Position numbers and translations under genes: made by a program. DNA of 64,000 nt from Achatina immaculata (lineage: Eukaryota; Mollusca; Gastropoda; Stylommatophora; Achatinidae), in the NCBI GenBank assembly GCA_009760885.1, contig CM019716.1, positions 15,007,202-15,071,201 of the forward strand, read 5' to 3'. The notes under the pieces were generated by a model. That model was not told the origin of the DNA and did no database searches. It saw only the letters and a program-made list of their open reading frames with translations. Positions 22,728 to 34,825 of this stretch are shown here, piece after piece (the stretch's first letter is position 1; each line of letters begins with the position of its first letter).

Positions 22728-22985
22728 CAATTTATTTTGTTGATCTCTCTTATAAAAGTTAATCTGTCGTAGAAAAAAAAGCTTATTTTGTTGATCTCTC
22801 TTATAAAAGCTAAGCTGTCGTAGAAAAAAAAGCTTAATTTGTTGATCTCTCTTATAAAAGTTAAGCTGTCGTAGAAAAAAAAGCTTAATTTGTTGATCTC
22901 TCTTATAAAAGTTAAGCTGTCGTAGAAAAAAACGCTTAATTTGTTGATCTCTCTTATAAGAGGGAACCTACCGTAGACGAAAGCC
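22728..22985. repeat. 51-bp tandem repeat, five copies
   Basis: Units contain ttgttgatctctcttataaa and cgtagaaaaaaaagctt. Open on the minus strand because 51 is a multiple of three. Confidence 0.9.
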
Positions 22986-22999
22986 TTGTGTCTACTTTT

Positions 23000-23840
23000 G
23001 GCAGTGTCAGATTGACATTTCACTACCAGTATTCAAACCTCGACATAGTTACCATGGATACCAGAAATCTGACACATCATCAACTGTTTCTGATTTGAAT
23101 GTGGCAGGCCACAGTGTGTCTTTACTTCATTTGACAGTTTTTATTTCGCTGTTGTTATAGATAAACACGTGTAGATATACAAAATACGTGTAGTAGTTAC
23201 ACATTTATATGCCCATTTTTTCCCTGTTTTTTTCCCTTTATTAGTGTGCCTTATTTTTCGCTGTAAATGTCTTTTTCTCGTATTAGACTAAAATTGTTTT
23301 ACATGTTACCATGCTACAGGCTCTGTTGTTGTTGTATTTCTGCCTCATTTGCAGCGTAAAGTAACACAGCACCGTGTTGTATGATAAGACCTTGAAAACT
23401 GAGCGAAAACTTGTTGTTTCTATTTGTAGAAGTTTCTGTCATTCATTTGTAGCAAACACTTTCTCTGTGCTAGTAGTTCATCATGTGCGATATCAGCTTT
23501 CTCCGTATCTTTTCATAAATGACTATATGAGATCTATAAATGGATGGGTTTTTTTTTCAGAAACAAGTGGTTTAGCGCTCATTGCCCAGAACCAGTGAGT
23601 AACTGGCACCATCAGCAAGAACACGCTTCAACCAGTGTTGGAACGGAAGGCGGAGCACATATGGGAATGCCCAGAATGCGGGGACCCTCGTGATCGTTGC
23701 TGGAGAAGAAATCTCTGTGAGGATGCTTTTGCACAACCAGTCAGTGAAACAAAATGAAACGCGTCCAAATAGCTAAGGAGTACAATATCATGACAAGTTC
23801 TCCGGGAAACCTGATGCTTACATAGGGAAGGGATGTATTA
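23000..23840. other. No gene seen
   Basis: AT-rich with T runs. A GC-richer patch at 23600-23760 is not recognised. Confidence 0.5.
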
Positions 23841-23842
23841 AA

Positions 23843-24386
23843 GTAGTGGCTCCCAAATACAAAGAAAAGTCCGCGGACCCCTCGATGTTTCAAAATTCAG
23901 ACCACGGGCCCCCTACACTTTGGAAAAGATTCACATATTTATGGTGGCTATGCGCTACAGAAGAATTTGTTTTCAGAAAATGTTGATAAATGTAATCAGT
24001 AAACTCTACACTACACTAAAACCACAGTACAAACTTGGTGAATTTTCAAAATGACAGTAATGTAGCTATAAAAAAAAAACGCAGACAGCAGTTAACAATC
24101 CTACTTGTTCTGACAAACGAAGAGAATATGAAATGTGTGACAGTTAACCGGCCTAACTATGGTGAGAGAAGTCCTGATTCTGTTTATTCTGAACACCCCC
24201 TTCCATATCGTTTGGGGGGGGGAGGGGGGAACAACATTCTTTATCATCACAGAATTCACCGAAACATCGGTTGGTAAACATTTCACAGTGAAAACAAACA
24301 AACAAACAAACAAACAAACAAAAAACTTCAGAGTTTGTAACGGACCCCCGAAGGCAGGTTCTGTGGGCCACCAAATGGGAACCACG
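23843..24386. mobile_element. Probable non-autonomous hAT-like element
   Basis: The left end agtggctcccaaat and the right end (minus strand) cgtggttcccattt form imperfect inverted termini, each followed inward by a CGGACCCC-type block. Such ends are common in hAT-derived MITEs. I could not confirm an 8-bp target duplication. The interior is non-coding and includes a G-rich run and (CAAA)n. Confidence 0.5.
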
Positions 24387-24462
24387 GCTTTAAAATATTT
24401 TGAAATTTACAATAGTCTTACTGTTATAAAGGAAAAACGAGTCGTTATTCAACATGTGCTAT

Positions 24463-24463
<1 letters not shown>

Positions 24464-24522
<59 letters not shown>
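24464..24522. repeat. (TA)n microsatellite
   Basis: A pure TA run of about 58 bp. Confidence 0.95.
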
Positions 24523-24523
<1 letters not shown>

Positions 24524-24529
24524 TCTTGT

Positions 24530-25480
24530 AAAAATTTTGGTCTGAAAAATCTAAGTTTAATAGCAGACAGCTACAGTACAGACATGCTACAGCATGCCTA
24601 TCTAGGTGATATGTTGGACAATTTGAAAATACTGCGTCAACAGACCAGATCAAAATGGCCGCTCCCTCAGTAGCATGCACAAGAGATTGGTTTAACTGTT
24701 TTAAGTGTTTTTTTTAAAGTGTTTTGCTGATAACTCTGTTATGATATGTCTGAACGAGCTAATTGTTTATTATGCTAGACTGAAACACAAAACCAGATGG
24801 AGATGTATAGTTAAAATTTATGAACTATGCAGCTCCATCTATTTTCATCACCAGACCCAATTTTACCAAAGTCGGCGTTTCTGTTAGAAATATTGTGTCA
24901 CTGGTACCTCAAGGTATGTGGTACACAGGTAAAACGTTGGAGAGATCTAGCCAACAGTCAGGTAGTGTCTGTTGGATTCACATGCAGGTTTTAAGTTCGC
25001 TGATAAGTAATGAAACAATTAACGTTGTCGAGTACTTGTGATTTATTTTTATAATGTGCTGCCTATAACTTACATGTAGCAGAAGCCACAAATTTACACT
25101 CTACATGATATGTAAAATAATCATAACAGTAACAAATCAACAGTAACATGTAATAAACTCGTAACAACAATACATAAAAACAACTAGAAACTCGAAATAT
25201 AATATTTTATATTACATGAAGTTTATGATGTTTTATGTTAATCCCAAATAAACATACTGCACATATGTGTCAACAGTTTTTCTTTTAAATATCAGATTAA
25301 CAACTTCTACAACAATTCAAACATATACATTATGATAGTTAACATAGAAAGGCAATCTCTCTTTTCATAAAATGTGAAACAGTTTACTGAAATAAAAATT
25401 GACGTCCATATGTCTTAGTCATACTTTTCTTGTGAGTTTATATGTACATGACATTTTTGGGAAAATCTTTGAAGAAGCAC
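24530..25480. other. No gene seen
   Basis: AT-rich DNA; two short open stretches lack domains. Confidence 0.5.
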
Positions 25481-25484
25481 AGAC

Positions 25485-25745
25485 TGACACTGGTCCGATG
25501 CTAATTAGCTGAAACTGGTCCCATGCTAATTGACTGACACTGGTCCGATGCTAATTAGCTGAAACTGGTCCCATGCTAATTGACTGACACTGGTCCGATG
25601 CTAATTAGCTGAAACTGGTCCCATGCTAACTGACTGACACTGGTCCGATGCTAATTAGCTGAAACTGGTCCGATGCTAATTGGCTGACACTGGTCCGATG
25701 CTAACTGGCTGACACTGGTCCGATGCTAATTGGCTGACACTGCTT
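25485..25745. repeat. 25-bp minisatellite with 50-bp dimeric order
   Basis: Units alternate ctgacactggtccgatgcta and ctgaaactggtcccatgcta on the left. The right end is homogenised to the first type. Confidence 0.9.
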
Positions 25746-25899
25746 CGCCATCACGAGTCTAAAAGTTCTAAAAACATCGTAACATATACAGTTCATAGAA
25801 CTGCATTATGTGGTACAGAGAAGAGAAGTTAAAAGCAGAAGATAAAATAAAGCAAGCATGATATGGTTATTATATCTACAGGGTTGAAACGAAATGGCG

Positions 25900-26095
25900 A
25901 AGTCGTCAATCATTCTGGCTATCCGGATGTTAAAAGAGAAAACGTAAGACCAAAGCGAAGATGGCTGCACCACATCGTTGATAATCTGGAAATGGATGCG
26001 TCAGCAGCAGGGCATCTTGCTTACAACAGAGAGGCCTACAGGAGAGCTGTTAGGGAGCAAAGTTCCGCAAGGGGGACATGCAAATGACTGACAAG
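25900..26095 (+). mobile_element. LINE-A 3' fragment
   Basis: Encodes RPKRRWLHHIVDNLEMDAS, AAGHLAYNREAYRR and the end of the LINE-A ORF, with a one-base shift near the stop. The 3' end gcaaatgactga lacks a long ATGA tail. Confidence 0.75.
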
Positions 26096-26219
26096 GCACA
26101 AACTGATGCACTGGGACTTGACAAGCAGCACAAACTAAATTTATAATGTTAAGAAAGCAATAACAAATAATAATAGGTAGTCCCATAGCAAATGCCATAG
26201 GGGATGAAACGTTAGAATT

Positions 26220-26440
26220 CATTATGCTGGGCCATCAGGGTATGAGGTAGGGTGGCCAGTTCCTTTCCTCGCTGACTTTCGTTCTCAGATTCTCTTTGGT
26301 ACCCATTTTACGAGGCTGGGTCGACCTCGGGGCCGTACTGTTCGGAAAAAAAAATCCCGCTCAGCTGGGAATTCGAACCCTCGACTATTAGGTTGCTAGA
26401 TGAGTTACCTAACCACTACGCTAGCTGCCGTCGCCTCCCT
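26220..26440 (-). mobile_element. tRNA-derived SINE
   Basis: On the minus strand the head has TAGCGTAGTGGTTAG (A box) and GGGTTCGAATTCC (B box). The body holds gtacccatttta and cgaggctgg. A C16-like run borders its head at 26438. Confidence 0.75.
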
Positions 26441-26735
26441 CCCCCCCCCCCCCCCCAATCAAGTAGTTTATATAAATTTATGTGATTTGCTGCATAACTG
26501 GCATACAGTATCTTCGGAGGAAAATCTTGGGTTGTAGGTTTGTTTTAGGAATGGCAACCCAGTACGGTAGTACATAGGCCATGGGGTTTGGGTCTTGGTC
26601 CTGTTCCACCCCTTATTGTCCCAAATATGTGGACTTCGCAGCCAGCGAAGTTTTACATATATGGTGCCGTGGATTACGTTTTACACACAACTGCTCTTAG
26701 ATAGTATGCACGACTGAGCTTAGAGACTTGTGAAG

Positions 26736-26886
<151 letters not shown>

Positions 26887-26889
26887 CGA

Positions 26890-27265
26890 CACAAAGCGAG
26901 AAAACTTAATAAGAGAAAACAAAATATAAGAAAGTAAATTTAAAATAAGAAAATAGACTTTGAGGATACATAATAAAAAGAAACATCACCGAACAACAAA
27001 ATAGAAGCAGAAAACACATCAGAATATACACCTAACGGGGAACAAGGTTAAATAATTATGAGAAGAACATATCATAAAAGCTTAAAGTATTAAATAAAAT
27101 AAAGGCCAGGAAACAGGCAAGGCAAACCATGTACTTAACTACAGCTGAAATATGTACTATATACCAATAACGAAGAATATATAATTTGTAATGGAATTAA
27201 ACATGTTAGATAAAAGCATATTTTAGTATACTGTGTGAATAAGAATGCATGAAATTCAAACGTAA
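26890..27265. other. 3' flank of LRR-3, no gene seen
   Basis: A-rich; I find no AATAAA on the minus strand close to the LRR-3 stop. Confidence 0.5.
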
Positions 27266-27267
27266 AA

Positions 27268-28329
27268 TCACAAAAGGTTAATTAATGAAGTTAATAAACC
27301 GAGCATATACAAATACATGCACGTTTTCCAGAATCCAAGACAAGCAGCCGAGTTGTTATCTTTTGTTGCTTTTACTGTTGTTCCGGAAGTAGACACGGTC
27401 TTCTTACAAAAATAACCACTTAAATAATCAGTATAATCGAGTAAATATTCACCATCTGTGCATGAAACATCCACGTCTAGTGTACCATTATAGGACTTGT
27501 ACCATCTGACTATATGAGAAGGTGGACAAACACAAGGAATGTATCCGTAAGTGGACATTATGGTGAAGACTTTAAGAGTGATCAGTGAAGTCACAGCATC
27601 GGGTGTACCTGATGGAGGTTTTAGTGACAGTGAAAGTCCACTTAGGTGACTGAGTGGCTTGAATGCTGAAAGTGATATTGAAGATATGGGGTTGTCATAC
27701 AAAACTAAGCCTTTCATTAGAGAATTGTTTGGAAAACTTGTATCTGTGATTTTAGTTATATTGTTAGAATTTAAAAAAAGTGATTGGAGACTTGATGAAA
27801 GCCTATCAGATGTAATTTCTGAGATGTTATTGAATGACAGATCTAAGAACGTAAGTCTGGACAGGTTTGCCGTTGGTGGCATTTGGGTCAGTCCAGTGTA
27901 ATAAAGATCAAGGTATTGTAGTGTATCTTCATAGGATGTGAAGGCATCTCCAGGAACAAACACTACGGGGTTATGACGAAAGCTGATATCTGTTAGTGAG
28001 CTAAATGAGGAAACCCAACTGGGCCATGAAGATAAGCTCACATTTACCAGATGAAGAAAACGAAGGGAGAGTCCGATATGCTTTAGTGTGTCCTCGTCCC
28101 AGAAATCAATCTTCGTATCACGTATAGATAACGAGGTTAGATTTTGTAACTGTAGTAAAGCTTTTGGTAGCTCACGGAAAGCTGCTCTAGCTATAAAAAT
28201 GACGTTCAAGGTGGTCGAAGAGGTTGCAAACGCGTCGTCGGAGATGTTAGTGAGTGGATTTACATAAGATATAATTGCATGCAGACCTGGAGGTAAACTG
28301 TTGTTTGATATAGTTGTCAAGTTCCCACG
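27268..28329 (-). CDS. LRR-3 exon 3: LRRs, C-cap, GPI-like end (protein 418 aa)
   Basis: This is the main exon of LRR-3, joined from 39182-39093, 34930-34826 and 28329-27268, all phase 0. The acceptor CTTTTAG precedes CGT GGG AAC. About ten LRRs follow (for example LQYLDLYYTGLTQMPP). The LRRCT is complete: CVC, then two further cysteines before KKTVSTSGTT. A short Thr/Lys/Asn linker leads to a hydrophobic C-terminus that runs to the stop (LYMLGLLTSLINLL), as in GPI-anchored precursors. The gene spans 11.9 kb because its introns hold an LTR-like element and several LINEs. No lesion is seen, so it is probably functional. Role unknown. Confidence 0.87.
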   Translation of the reverse strand, partial: RGNLTTISNNSLPPGLHAIISYVNPLTNISDDAFATSSTTLNVIFIARAAFRELPKALLQLQNLTSLSIRDTKIDFWDEDTLKHIGLSLRFLHLVNVSLSSWPSWVSSFSSLTDISFRHNPVVFVPGDAFTSYEDTLQYLDLYYTGLTQMPPTANLSRLTFLDLSFNNISEITSDRLSSSLQSLFLNSNNITKITDTSFPNNSLMKGLVLYDNPISSISLSAFKPLSHLSGLSLSLKPPSGTPDAVTSLITLKVFTIMSTYGYIPCVCPPSHIVRWYKSYNGTLDVDVSCTDGEYLLDYTDYLSGYFCKKTVSTSGTTVKATKDNNSAACLGFWKTCMYLYMLGLLTSLINLL

Positions 28330-28455
28330 CTAAAAGAGGAAGATATTAAATTATACATTATTAAAAATCAATAAAATAAGACTACAGAAAAATGCTAAAA
28401 TAATGTTAAAGTTAAAGTGGTGTGCAGTCATTACAACTGTATTTTTATGATGAAA

Positions 28456-28495
<40 letters not shown>

Positions 28496-28690
28496 CACGA
28501 GTTTTTCGGTTTCTTCTATATCTGCTTGTGCCATTAGCGTCGGTCCAGAGCAAGGATGAAATGCCTGGATAGGTGTCATTTTACGTTTCCTCCGTGTCTA
28601 ACATTTCAAACATCCACCTTTTTCTCTTGGTTAATCTCTCTTATATCACTCTTATATCCAGATGTTTTCAAGTTGTATGCGCGTACCGCT
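28330..28690. other. LRR-3 intron 2 start, with (TA)n
   Basis: A (TA)n run at 28458-28492; otherwise no signal. A 70-codon minus-strand stretch at 28696-28908 may belong to a retroelement but is not recognised. Confidence 0.5.
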
Positions 28691-29074
28691 GGCTGTTATG
28701 GATTTATGTGTATCAAATGCCCGAAACCACTTGACTCTGATTTTCGATGCTTTCCTTGATTTGTTGCTCCCACCATTTGCCAGATTATTTCATTTCGCAC
28801 ATGATCACTTCCTGTCTTCATCATTTTTCTCAAGTCTTTCATTTCGCTTGTTATCTTTCTGTCATAGTATTTGGTGAGTGTCAGTCCAAAGAGGAGCATG
28901 GACAACACAAAACTTTGGTGCAGTTTTATTTTGGACCTAGTACCGTACTGGGAAGACTTCCAGATGTTTCTAAGATTAATGAAAGCTATTCTTGCTTTAT
29001 TTCTTCTGCTCTTTATGCTTTTATTCGTTCCTAAATAAGGTGCTGATCTGCAGCCAAGGTATGTGAAGATTTAT

Positions 29075-29527
29075 GTTATCTGTTTATGTTATGTCTTGTC
29101 TTGTCGTACTTCCTCATTTACTGCTAGGTGTAGAGGTGAAGTCAATTGTCTCCCAGTGGCTCTCCTGTTGGCTTCGTACACTGAGATGTTCAGGGACTCT
29201 GCTATATCATCGGTCCATCGTTTGCATGGGCGGCCCCTTCCTCTGCCATTGTGTGGTCTGTAAAACATTGCTCTCTATGGTACACGTTCTGTTGGTAGTC
29301 GTGTTACACGTCCGAACCATTTTATTGGCTGTTTTTTAATATAGTTCAGAACGGGTTCGACTTCTGCTTTATTTCTAATAACATCATTTCTGATTCTGTC
29401 CATTCTTGATATTCCAAGAATTCTTCTCAAGAATCTCATTTCAGTTGTTGTAATTTTCCTCTTGTCTTTTGCTGTCAGCGTCCATGCCTGGCATTGGTAG
29501 CACAAAGTTTGTATGAAGATTGTCATT
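29075..29527 (-). mobile_element. LINE-B 3' part of a twin-primed insertion
   Basis: On the minus strand it encodes CQAWTLTAKDKRK, RRILGISRMDRIRND, KWFGRVTRLP and GRGRPCKRWTDDIAESLN, the C-terminal tail of a LINE RT ORF. It ends near 29075 after A-rich ACATAACATAA-like sequence. Its 5' end abuts an inverted upstream piece (29530-29835). Confidence 0.8.
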
Positions 29528-29529
29528 GT

Positions 29530-29835
29530 GTAAGATCACATTAATAGATTGAATGATGTATGCAAGGAACACAATATGAAAATTAGCCTAGGCAAAACAG
29601 AAATCATGACCATCACAAGTGTAGACACACCAATAAACATTACATTGGAAAACCATACTATGGAGCAAGTAAGGCATTTCAAATACCTCAGAAGCATTTT
29701 CTCAACAAAAGGAAAAATAGACATCGAGATCGAAAACAGATGTAACAAAGCGAACCAACTTATCGGGCAAATGGTTTCCATACTAAACAACAAGCATGTC
29801 TCACTGGAAACCAAAAGAACTATCTATATATAGCA
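29530..29835 (+). mobile_element. LINE-B inverted 5' part
   Basis: The + strand encodes KISLGKTEIMTI, VRHFKYLRSIFSTKG and LIGQMVSILNNKHVSLETKR, which lies just upstream of the 3' part in the same ORF. It ends in KRTIYI, exactly where the 3' part begins (TIFIQTLC). Opposite orientation plus contiguous source sequence is the mark of twin priming. Confidence 0.75.
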
Positions 29836-29855
29836 GTATTTCTCTTGGCTTAGGG

Positions 29856-30645
29856 GATTAGATATGCTGATGACACAGTATTGCTGTCCACAACACAAAA
29901 AGGAATGGAAAAACTAATTATGTCAGTCCGCAAGAACAGCGAAGAGCAGAACCTCTATCTTAATGCAAAGAAAACTAAACTGATGACAACTGACAAAACA
30001 AACAAGGCAGCTGAAATATGTATCAATGAGGAAAAACTGGAAGAAGTGGAGAGTTTTGAATATCTTGGATCGCTACTAACTAATAATGGAGATACAATGA
30101 GGGAAATTAAAAGGAGGACATCTATCGCTCTTCAGAAAGTAAAACAAATAAAGAATCCGTGGAGAGGAGCAGACAGAACCACAAAAATAAGATTTTTAAG
30201 TGCATGAATCTTTCCCATAGCAACATATGCCTGTGAGACCTGGACACTTAACAAAACAGCTGAGAAACACATAAATGCCTTTGAATGTAAATGCTACAGA
30301 AGAGTTCTCCAAATATCGTGGACACAAAAAAGAACAAATATATCTATACTACAAGAGCTTAATATTGAAGAAGACTGGCTAGTGAAGAGGATTAAAGAGA
30401 GAAAACTGAAATATGTTGGACACATTAAACGTCATGATAATTTAGAGAAGACCGTATTGGAAGGATACATAATGGGAAAAAGAAAAAGAGGAAGACCAAG
30501 ACGAAGATGGCTGCAAGACATCGTTGACGATCTGGAAATGGATGCAACAGCAGCAGGCCATCTTGCTCACAACCGAGAGGCCTACAGGAGTGCTGTTTGG
30601 GAGGCAAAGTTCCGCAAGGGACATGCAAATGAATGAATGAATAAT
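29856..30645 (+). mobile_element. LINE-A 3' half
   Basis: Begins in the RT catalytic region (RYADDTVLLSTTQKG) and runs to the C-terminal tail (GRPRRRWLQDIVDDLEMDA, then FRKGHANE, stop). One in-frame stop occurs at 30205. The 3' end is gcaaatgaatgaatgaata. It is 5'-truncated and inactive. Confidence 0.9.
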
Positions 30646-30649
30646 AGGG

Positions 30650-31089
30650 GTTATAACCAGGATTGGTATTTAGGAAATAATTAATAGAGTGAGTACCCTT
30701 GTTTGAGAGGTAGGTTGGTTGAGACCATTGAGCGGGGGTCTTGGGAAAAGCGTGCAGCGTGGAGAAAACTGAGTGGGTAGGGATGGTATAAATACCACTC
30801 ACGATTAGTCTAAAGGGGAGAGCCTTACTTGTTTTGTGTAGCAAGAGCCTTACTTGTTCGTGTTGTAGGAAGAACAACAGTAGTTTTGATGTAGATGGAA
30901 TCTCGCTTTAGGAAAGAGTTTCTAGCAGTGGCAATTTGTTGGTAGTTAGTTGGAGGATTTAGTTATTCTTGTGATGGCTGAGGTTTTTGGTGAAACGTTG
31001 TAAGTATGGTTTTATTTGTATAAGGTCATTTGTAAGGTTTTCGCCCATATGGCGTAGAGTTCTCTCCTCACGCCGGGCATTTGTTACTG
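30650..31089 (+). other. Flank of the LTR-like element with a TATA motif
   Basis: ggtataaatacc at 30785-30796 is a good TATA box, followed by a short duplication of gagccttacttgtt. It could be U3 sequence of the neighbouring element, but it has no partner near the second LTR. Confidence 0.3.
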
Positions 31090-31447
31090 TGAATTTCTGT
31101 TCAGCCTGATGGCTACATTCCCATCATCATGATTTCACCCCTCATTTTGGTCCATTAATAAATGTGTGTTGTCTGATGATAAACTACACCAATTGGCTTT
31201 GTTGGAATTCTCATTGTTGACCACTTTGTTTTGGTTGAAAGACTGCCAAGTTATGTTAAGTTGTTGTATCTGTATTATTCTGTGGAGTTGGAAGCCTGGG
31301 TGTCTTGTTGTATTTTCTCAGTGTATAATTCAGAAAATTAGGCGGTTGTTATAACACCAACAACAAGAAGAAATTTATAAGAAGAAACTGTTTTAGAACG
31401 GCGCAACACTACTTTAGTTGGCGCCAGTTAGAGTAAATTCTGTTACA
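31090..31447 (+). mobile_element. Left LTR-like direct repeat
   Basis: 358 bp, starting TG and ending CA, about 96% identical by eye to 33519-33876. It contains AATAAA (31157-31162) followed by a GT-rich stretch, as expected of an LTR polyadenylation site. Just after it, tgatgccgtgaccag resembles a tRNA primer-binding site of the TGGTGCCGTGACC type, which I associate from memory with BEL/Pao elements. Confidence 0.65.
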
Positions 31448-33518
31448 GTGATGCCGTGACCAGCCCTTTCTTTCACGGTCTGTCACAAAGTGTTTTAGTT
31501 GTTGGTCGTGGGCCGCTGGTTTCATGCACGGTTTATACTTTTAATGGCGAAGTCTTGGCAAGTCTCCATGTGTGTAGTAATTTTTGTCTTCAGTGGTGTA
31601 GCACGCACAGAGTTTTTTCTATTGTTACCATGCCCTAGATTACGATTATCGATCGATGACCTGTTTACTTAGCCTCGTTTTTGGCTCTCGTGACATGCGC
31701 AGACAAGTGTTTTGGTTATCAGGGACTGTGTTGGTAAGTAAGGATAGCTAGCTTAAGTTTTGGAAGTTGTCTGCAGATAGATTAGGAGTTGATAGGTTTG
31801 TAGTTAGTTAGGGAGTCAAGATTGGAGTTTGGTTAGCTAGCTAGCGTTCGAATTTCGGTTGGTAGTTCTGTCAGCATTGGCTTCCCGACATCTTCTGCCG
31901 GAGAAGAAAAGGAGTCTAGATTAGGACAGAGTGGAGTTGCATTGGCGTCCTTTTTCCTCATTCGAATTGGCGTCTATTCAAGGCGGCGACGATGTCCAGC
32001 TTGCACAGAATCTTGGGGGGCACCTCTAGGTCCTGGGCCCTAGGCAGCATAGTGGATGAAGCCATACCAGTAGCTTGTATTCAGTCCAGTGAAGCTGATC
32101 CTGAACCAGTATCCTGCCAGGAACTAATGCAGTTTGTTACGGTACATTTCGCTGGTACTATGTAGGAAGGGACAGGTAACAGTTTGTAACTTAACTGTGA
32201 CCTCTGACATTTCAGCAAGAAGTCAAGCCAGATCGTGCAGACTGAACATTATTAATTATAGCTCAAATTGTGAATGTTGGATTTATTTATTGTCATTCTC
32301 TTTGGAAGTTTGCTTGACAATTGAATAGTTTTGATTCATCCAGTCGCCAGACATTCATACGGAGGGATATAGTAACTTTTTGGACTACCTTCAACTGTGA
32401 AAAAAATTTGTTTTTGGAAATGAACATTCTGTTGATTTGAAGTTGCCAGATATGCTTCTTCTGGATAGATTATCTAGAAATTTCAGGAACATTATTGTGT
32501 TTATACATTAGGGACAGTTATTTTGTTCTGCTGTGGAATTTTTCTGGATTGCAATTAATTAGCATTTAGTTTACCATTTTGTTGTGATTTTGCATTAGCA
32601 AGGATGATATTGATATTTGACATTAGTGTATGTGTCATTAATTTGAGTTTCTTTACTCTGATAGGTGCTAGAAAACTGAAGATTCTTAGTTAAAATTTTT
32701 CTGGAAGATTGCCATTTGCTGTTATTTAACTAAAAATTACAGTAATTATTCTGGACTGTAATAAAAAGTATGGTTGGATTATTTTGAGTGGATTGGATAT
32801 TGCTAATATTGTTTTTTTGTTTTGTTATAGATATTGGTTACATGTCTGAGTTTTTCCAGAAACAGTCCTGTCACTATGGAAGAGGTTAGGCTTTGTCATG
32901 CAGTGCATTGGAAGTGTACAATAAGCCCTGGAAGTACTATTATTACATCTGGCTGGGAGATTAAGCTGCAATTGGAGATTCTCTTAAGCATATTTTTTTT
33001 TAGATTGGGTAGCTCTTGTGCAGCAATTAGTAAATGTTTTTTTTAAGTTTATTTTTTCTATAATGGACTTATTAGTAGTTATTAGGATTGATGATAAATT
33101 AGGTAGCTTTGAATTAGGGGACATTACTGATGATGACTTATCAATAGCCAATTGTTATGGCATATACCATGTTCAAATTGGTTATTTATCTTTGATGTGA
33201 CATTATTGCCTCGGATATGATGTTATGAGGAGATTACACAAACAGGTGTAGTTCTCTGATATGGGTACCTAGCCCGGAACATGGTGTTTCCATGTGACCG
33301 AACTCAAGGTAAAATTACCAGAGGGGGTCTTTTTTTTTTAAGGACCTAGATATACATTGTTTTGTTGCGCGTACATGTGGTACGTGGCATAGTCCCTTTG
33401 AGGGATAAACGGAAGGCGGATTAGCCTAATACCAAAGTTTTGCCTGTTCTGCATATGTTAATGGATATTTACATATGTTTAAGAATGGATGATTATATAT
33501 GATACCTAAAGTTTTGCT
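31448..33518 (+). mobile_element. Non-coding interior of the LTR-like element
   Basis: About 2.07 kb with no gag, protease, RT or integrase similarity. The longest start-to-stop frame in its GC-richer part (ATG at 31992) is about 57 codons. An element with long terminal repeats and no genes fits a LARD/TRIM-like non-autonomous type. A purine tract before the right repeat is not evident. Confidence 0.5.
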
Positions 33519-33876
33519 TGAATTTCTGTTCAGCCTGATGGCTACATTCCCATCATCATGATTTCACCCCTCATTTTGGTCCATTAATAAATGTGTGTTG
33601 TCTGAAGATATAACTACACCACTTGGCTTTGTTGGAATTCTCATTGTTGACCACTTTGTTTTGGTTGGAAGACTGCCAAGTTATGTTAAGTTGTTATATC
33701 TCTATTATTCTGTGGAGTTGGAAGCCTGGGTGTCTTGTTATATTTTCTCAGTGTATAATTCAGAAAATTAGGTGGTTTTAGAACACCAACAACAAGAAGA
33801 AATTTATAAGTTGAAACTGTTTTAGAACGGCGCAACACTACTTTAGTTGGCGCCAGTTAGAGTAAATTCTGTTACA
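33519..33876 (+). mobile_element. Right LTR-like direct repeat
   Basis: Same length and ends as the left copy, with about 14 differences clustered in its middle. The flanks (tactg left, tataa right) show no target-site duplication. Confidence 0.65.
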
Positions 33877-33899
33877 TATAAGACAATCTTCATACCTTT

Positions 33900-34530
33900 A
33901 TGAGAAGCAATATAACGCCAAGGTATTTTACACGATCTCAAAATTCTCAATAAACTAACTCTAGGTACACTATGAAAAGCTTTTTTTCAGAACCAATAAA
34001 TGATGTATGTATGTATATATATATATATATCTAGCTGTCTCTGCTATTCTGAACATTATCTTTTTTACTATGAATATATGGTCTGTGTATCGCCTGTTAC
34101 TTCTAAATCATGCTTGTTCGTATCTTTTTTTTATTTAATAATGGTGGGATTGGGTTGATCATTATAGTTCCTAATAATTTACGAGGGGTACTTGGAACAG
34201 AAAGGAGAGTAATTCCTCTCCAGTTGTTACATTCTGTAAGGTCTCTTATTGTTGGGAGGGGGGGTTAATTATAATTCCTCTGTCCCACCCTGTGGTAATT
34301 TCTGCAACTTCCAAGGCTGCTTTACGCACTGGTAGCAACAGTAGTTATGCATCTATTTTTGAAAAGTTCTGCGCTCAAGTTGTTTTGTCCTGGAACATTC
34401 TTATTTTAAGTCTTTTAATTACTGCAACGATTTCTTCTTTATTCGGCCTGTCTGTGTTTAAATCACATTAAGCTTCAGGAAGTCCACATGAGCTGTTGCA
34501 GGTGCCTTGATATTGTGACAGAAGGACTTA
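33900..34530 (-). mobile_element. LINE RT fragment, degenerate
   Basis: The minus strand, in broken frames, carries NKEEIVAVIKRLK and a CNNWRGI-like segment, typical of the N-terminal RT region of RTE-like LINEs. A similar block lies near 38080-38300. It lies in LRR-3 intron 2. Confidence 0.6.
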
Positions 34531-34825
34531 CTGTAAGAACGTGAGAAAAAGTTCTTATCTCTACAGGATGTGTGGGACAAGAAAAACAGATTAATGATGT
34601 GTGTGACTTAGCAGTCTAAATAAGAAAGAGTTTTGTTTCAGAATATCCCAGAAACATGCATTTAATAAAACATGTCTCACAAATGCGGAAGGTATGAATC
34701 ATAACTTTAAAAACACTGACGCAATGTAATGTGTCGTATATGGACTGAAAGTCTTTGAGATTGTTTTGGATAAAATATTACAAATGAAAAGTCACGGTAA
34801 ATGTAGAACATTTCGCCTAACTCAC

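Noticed and set aside
30785..30796. TATA box as promoter of a host gene
   Set aside because: No downstream coding exon on the + strand; more likely part of the neighbouring LTR-like element, or chance.
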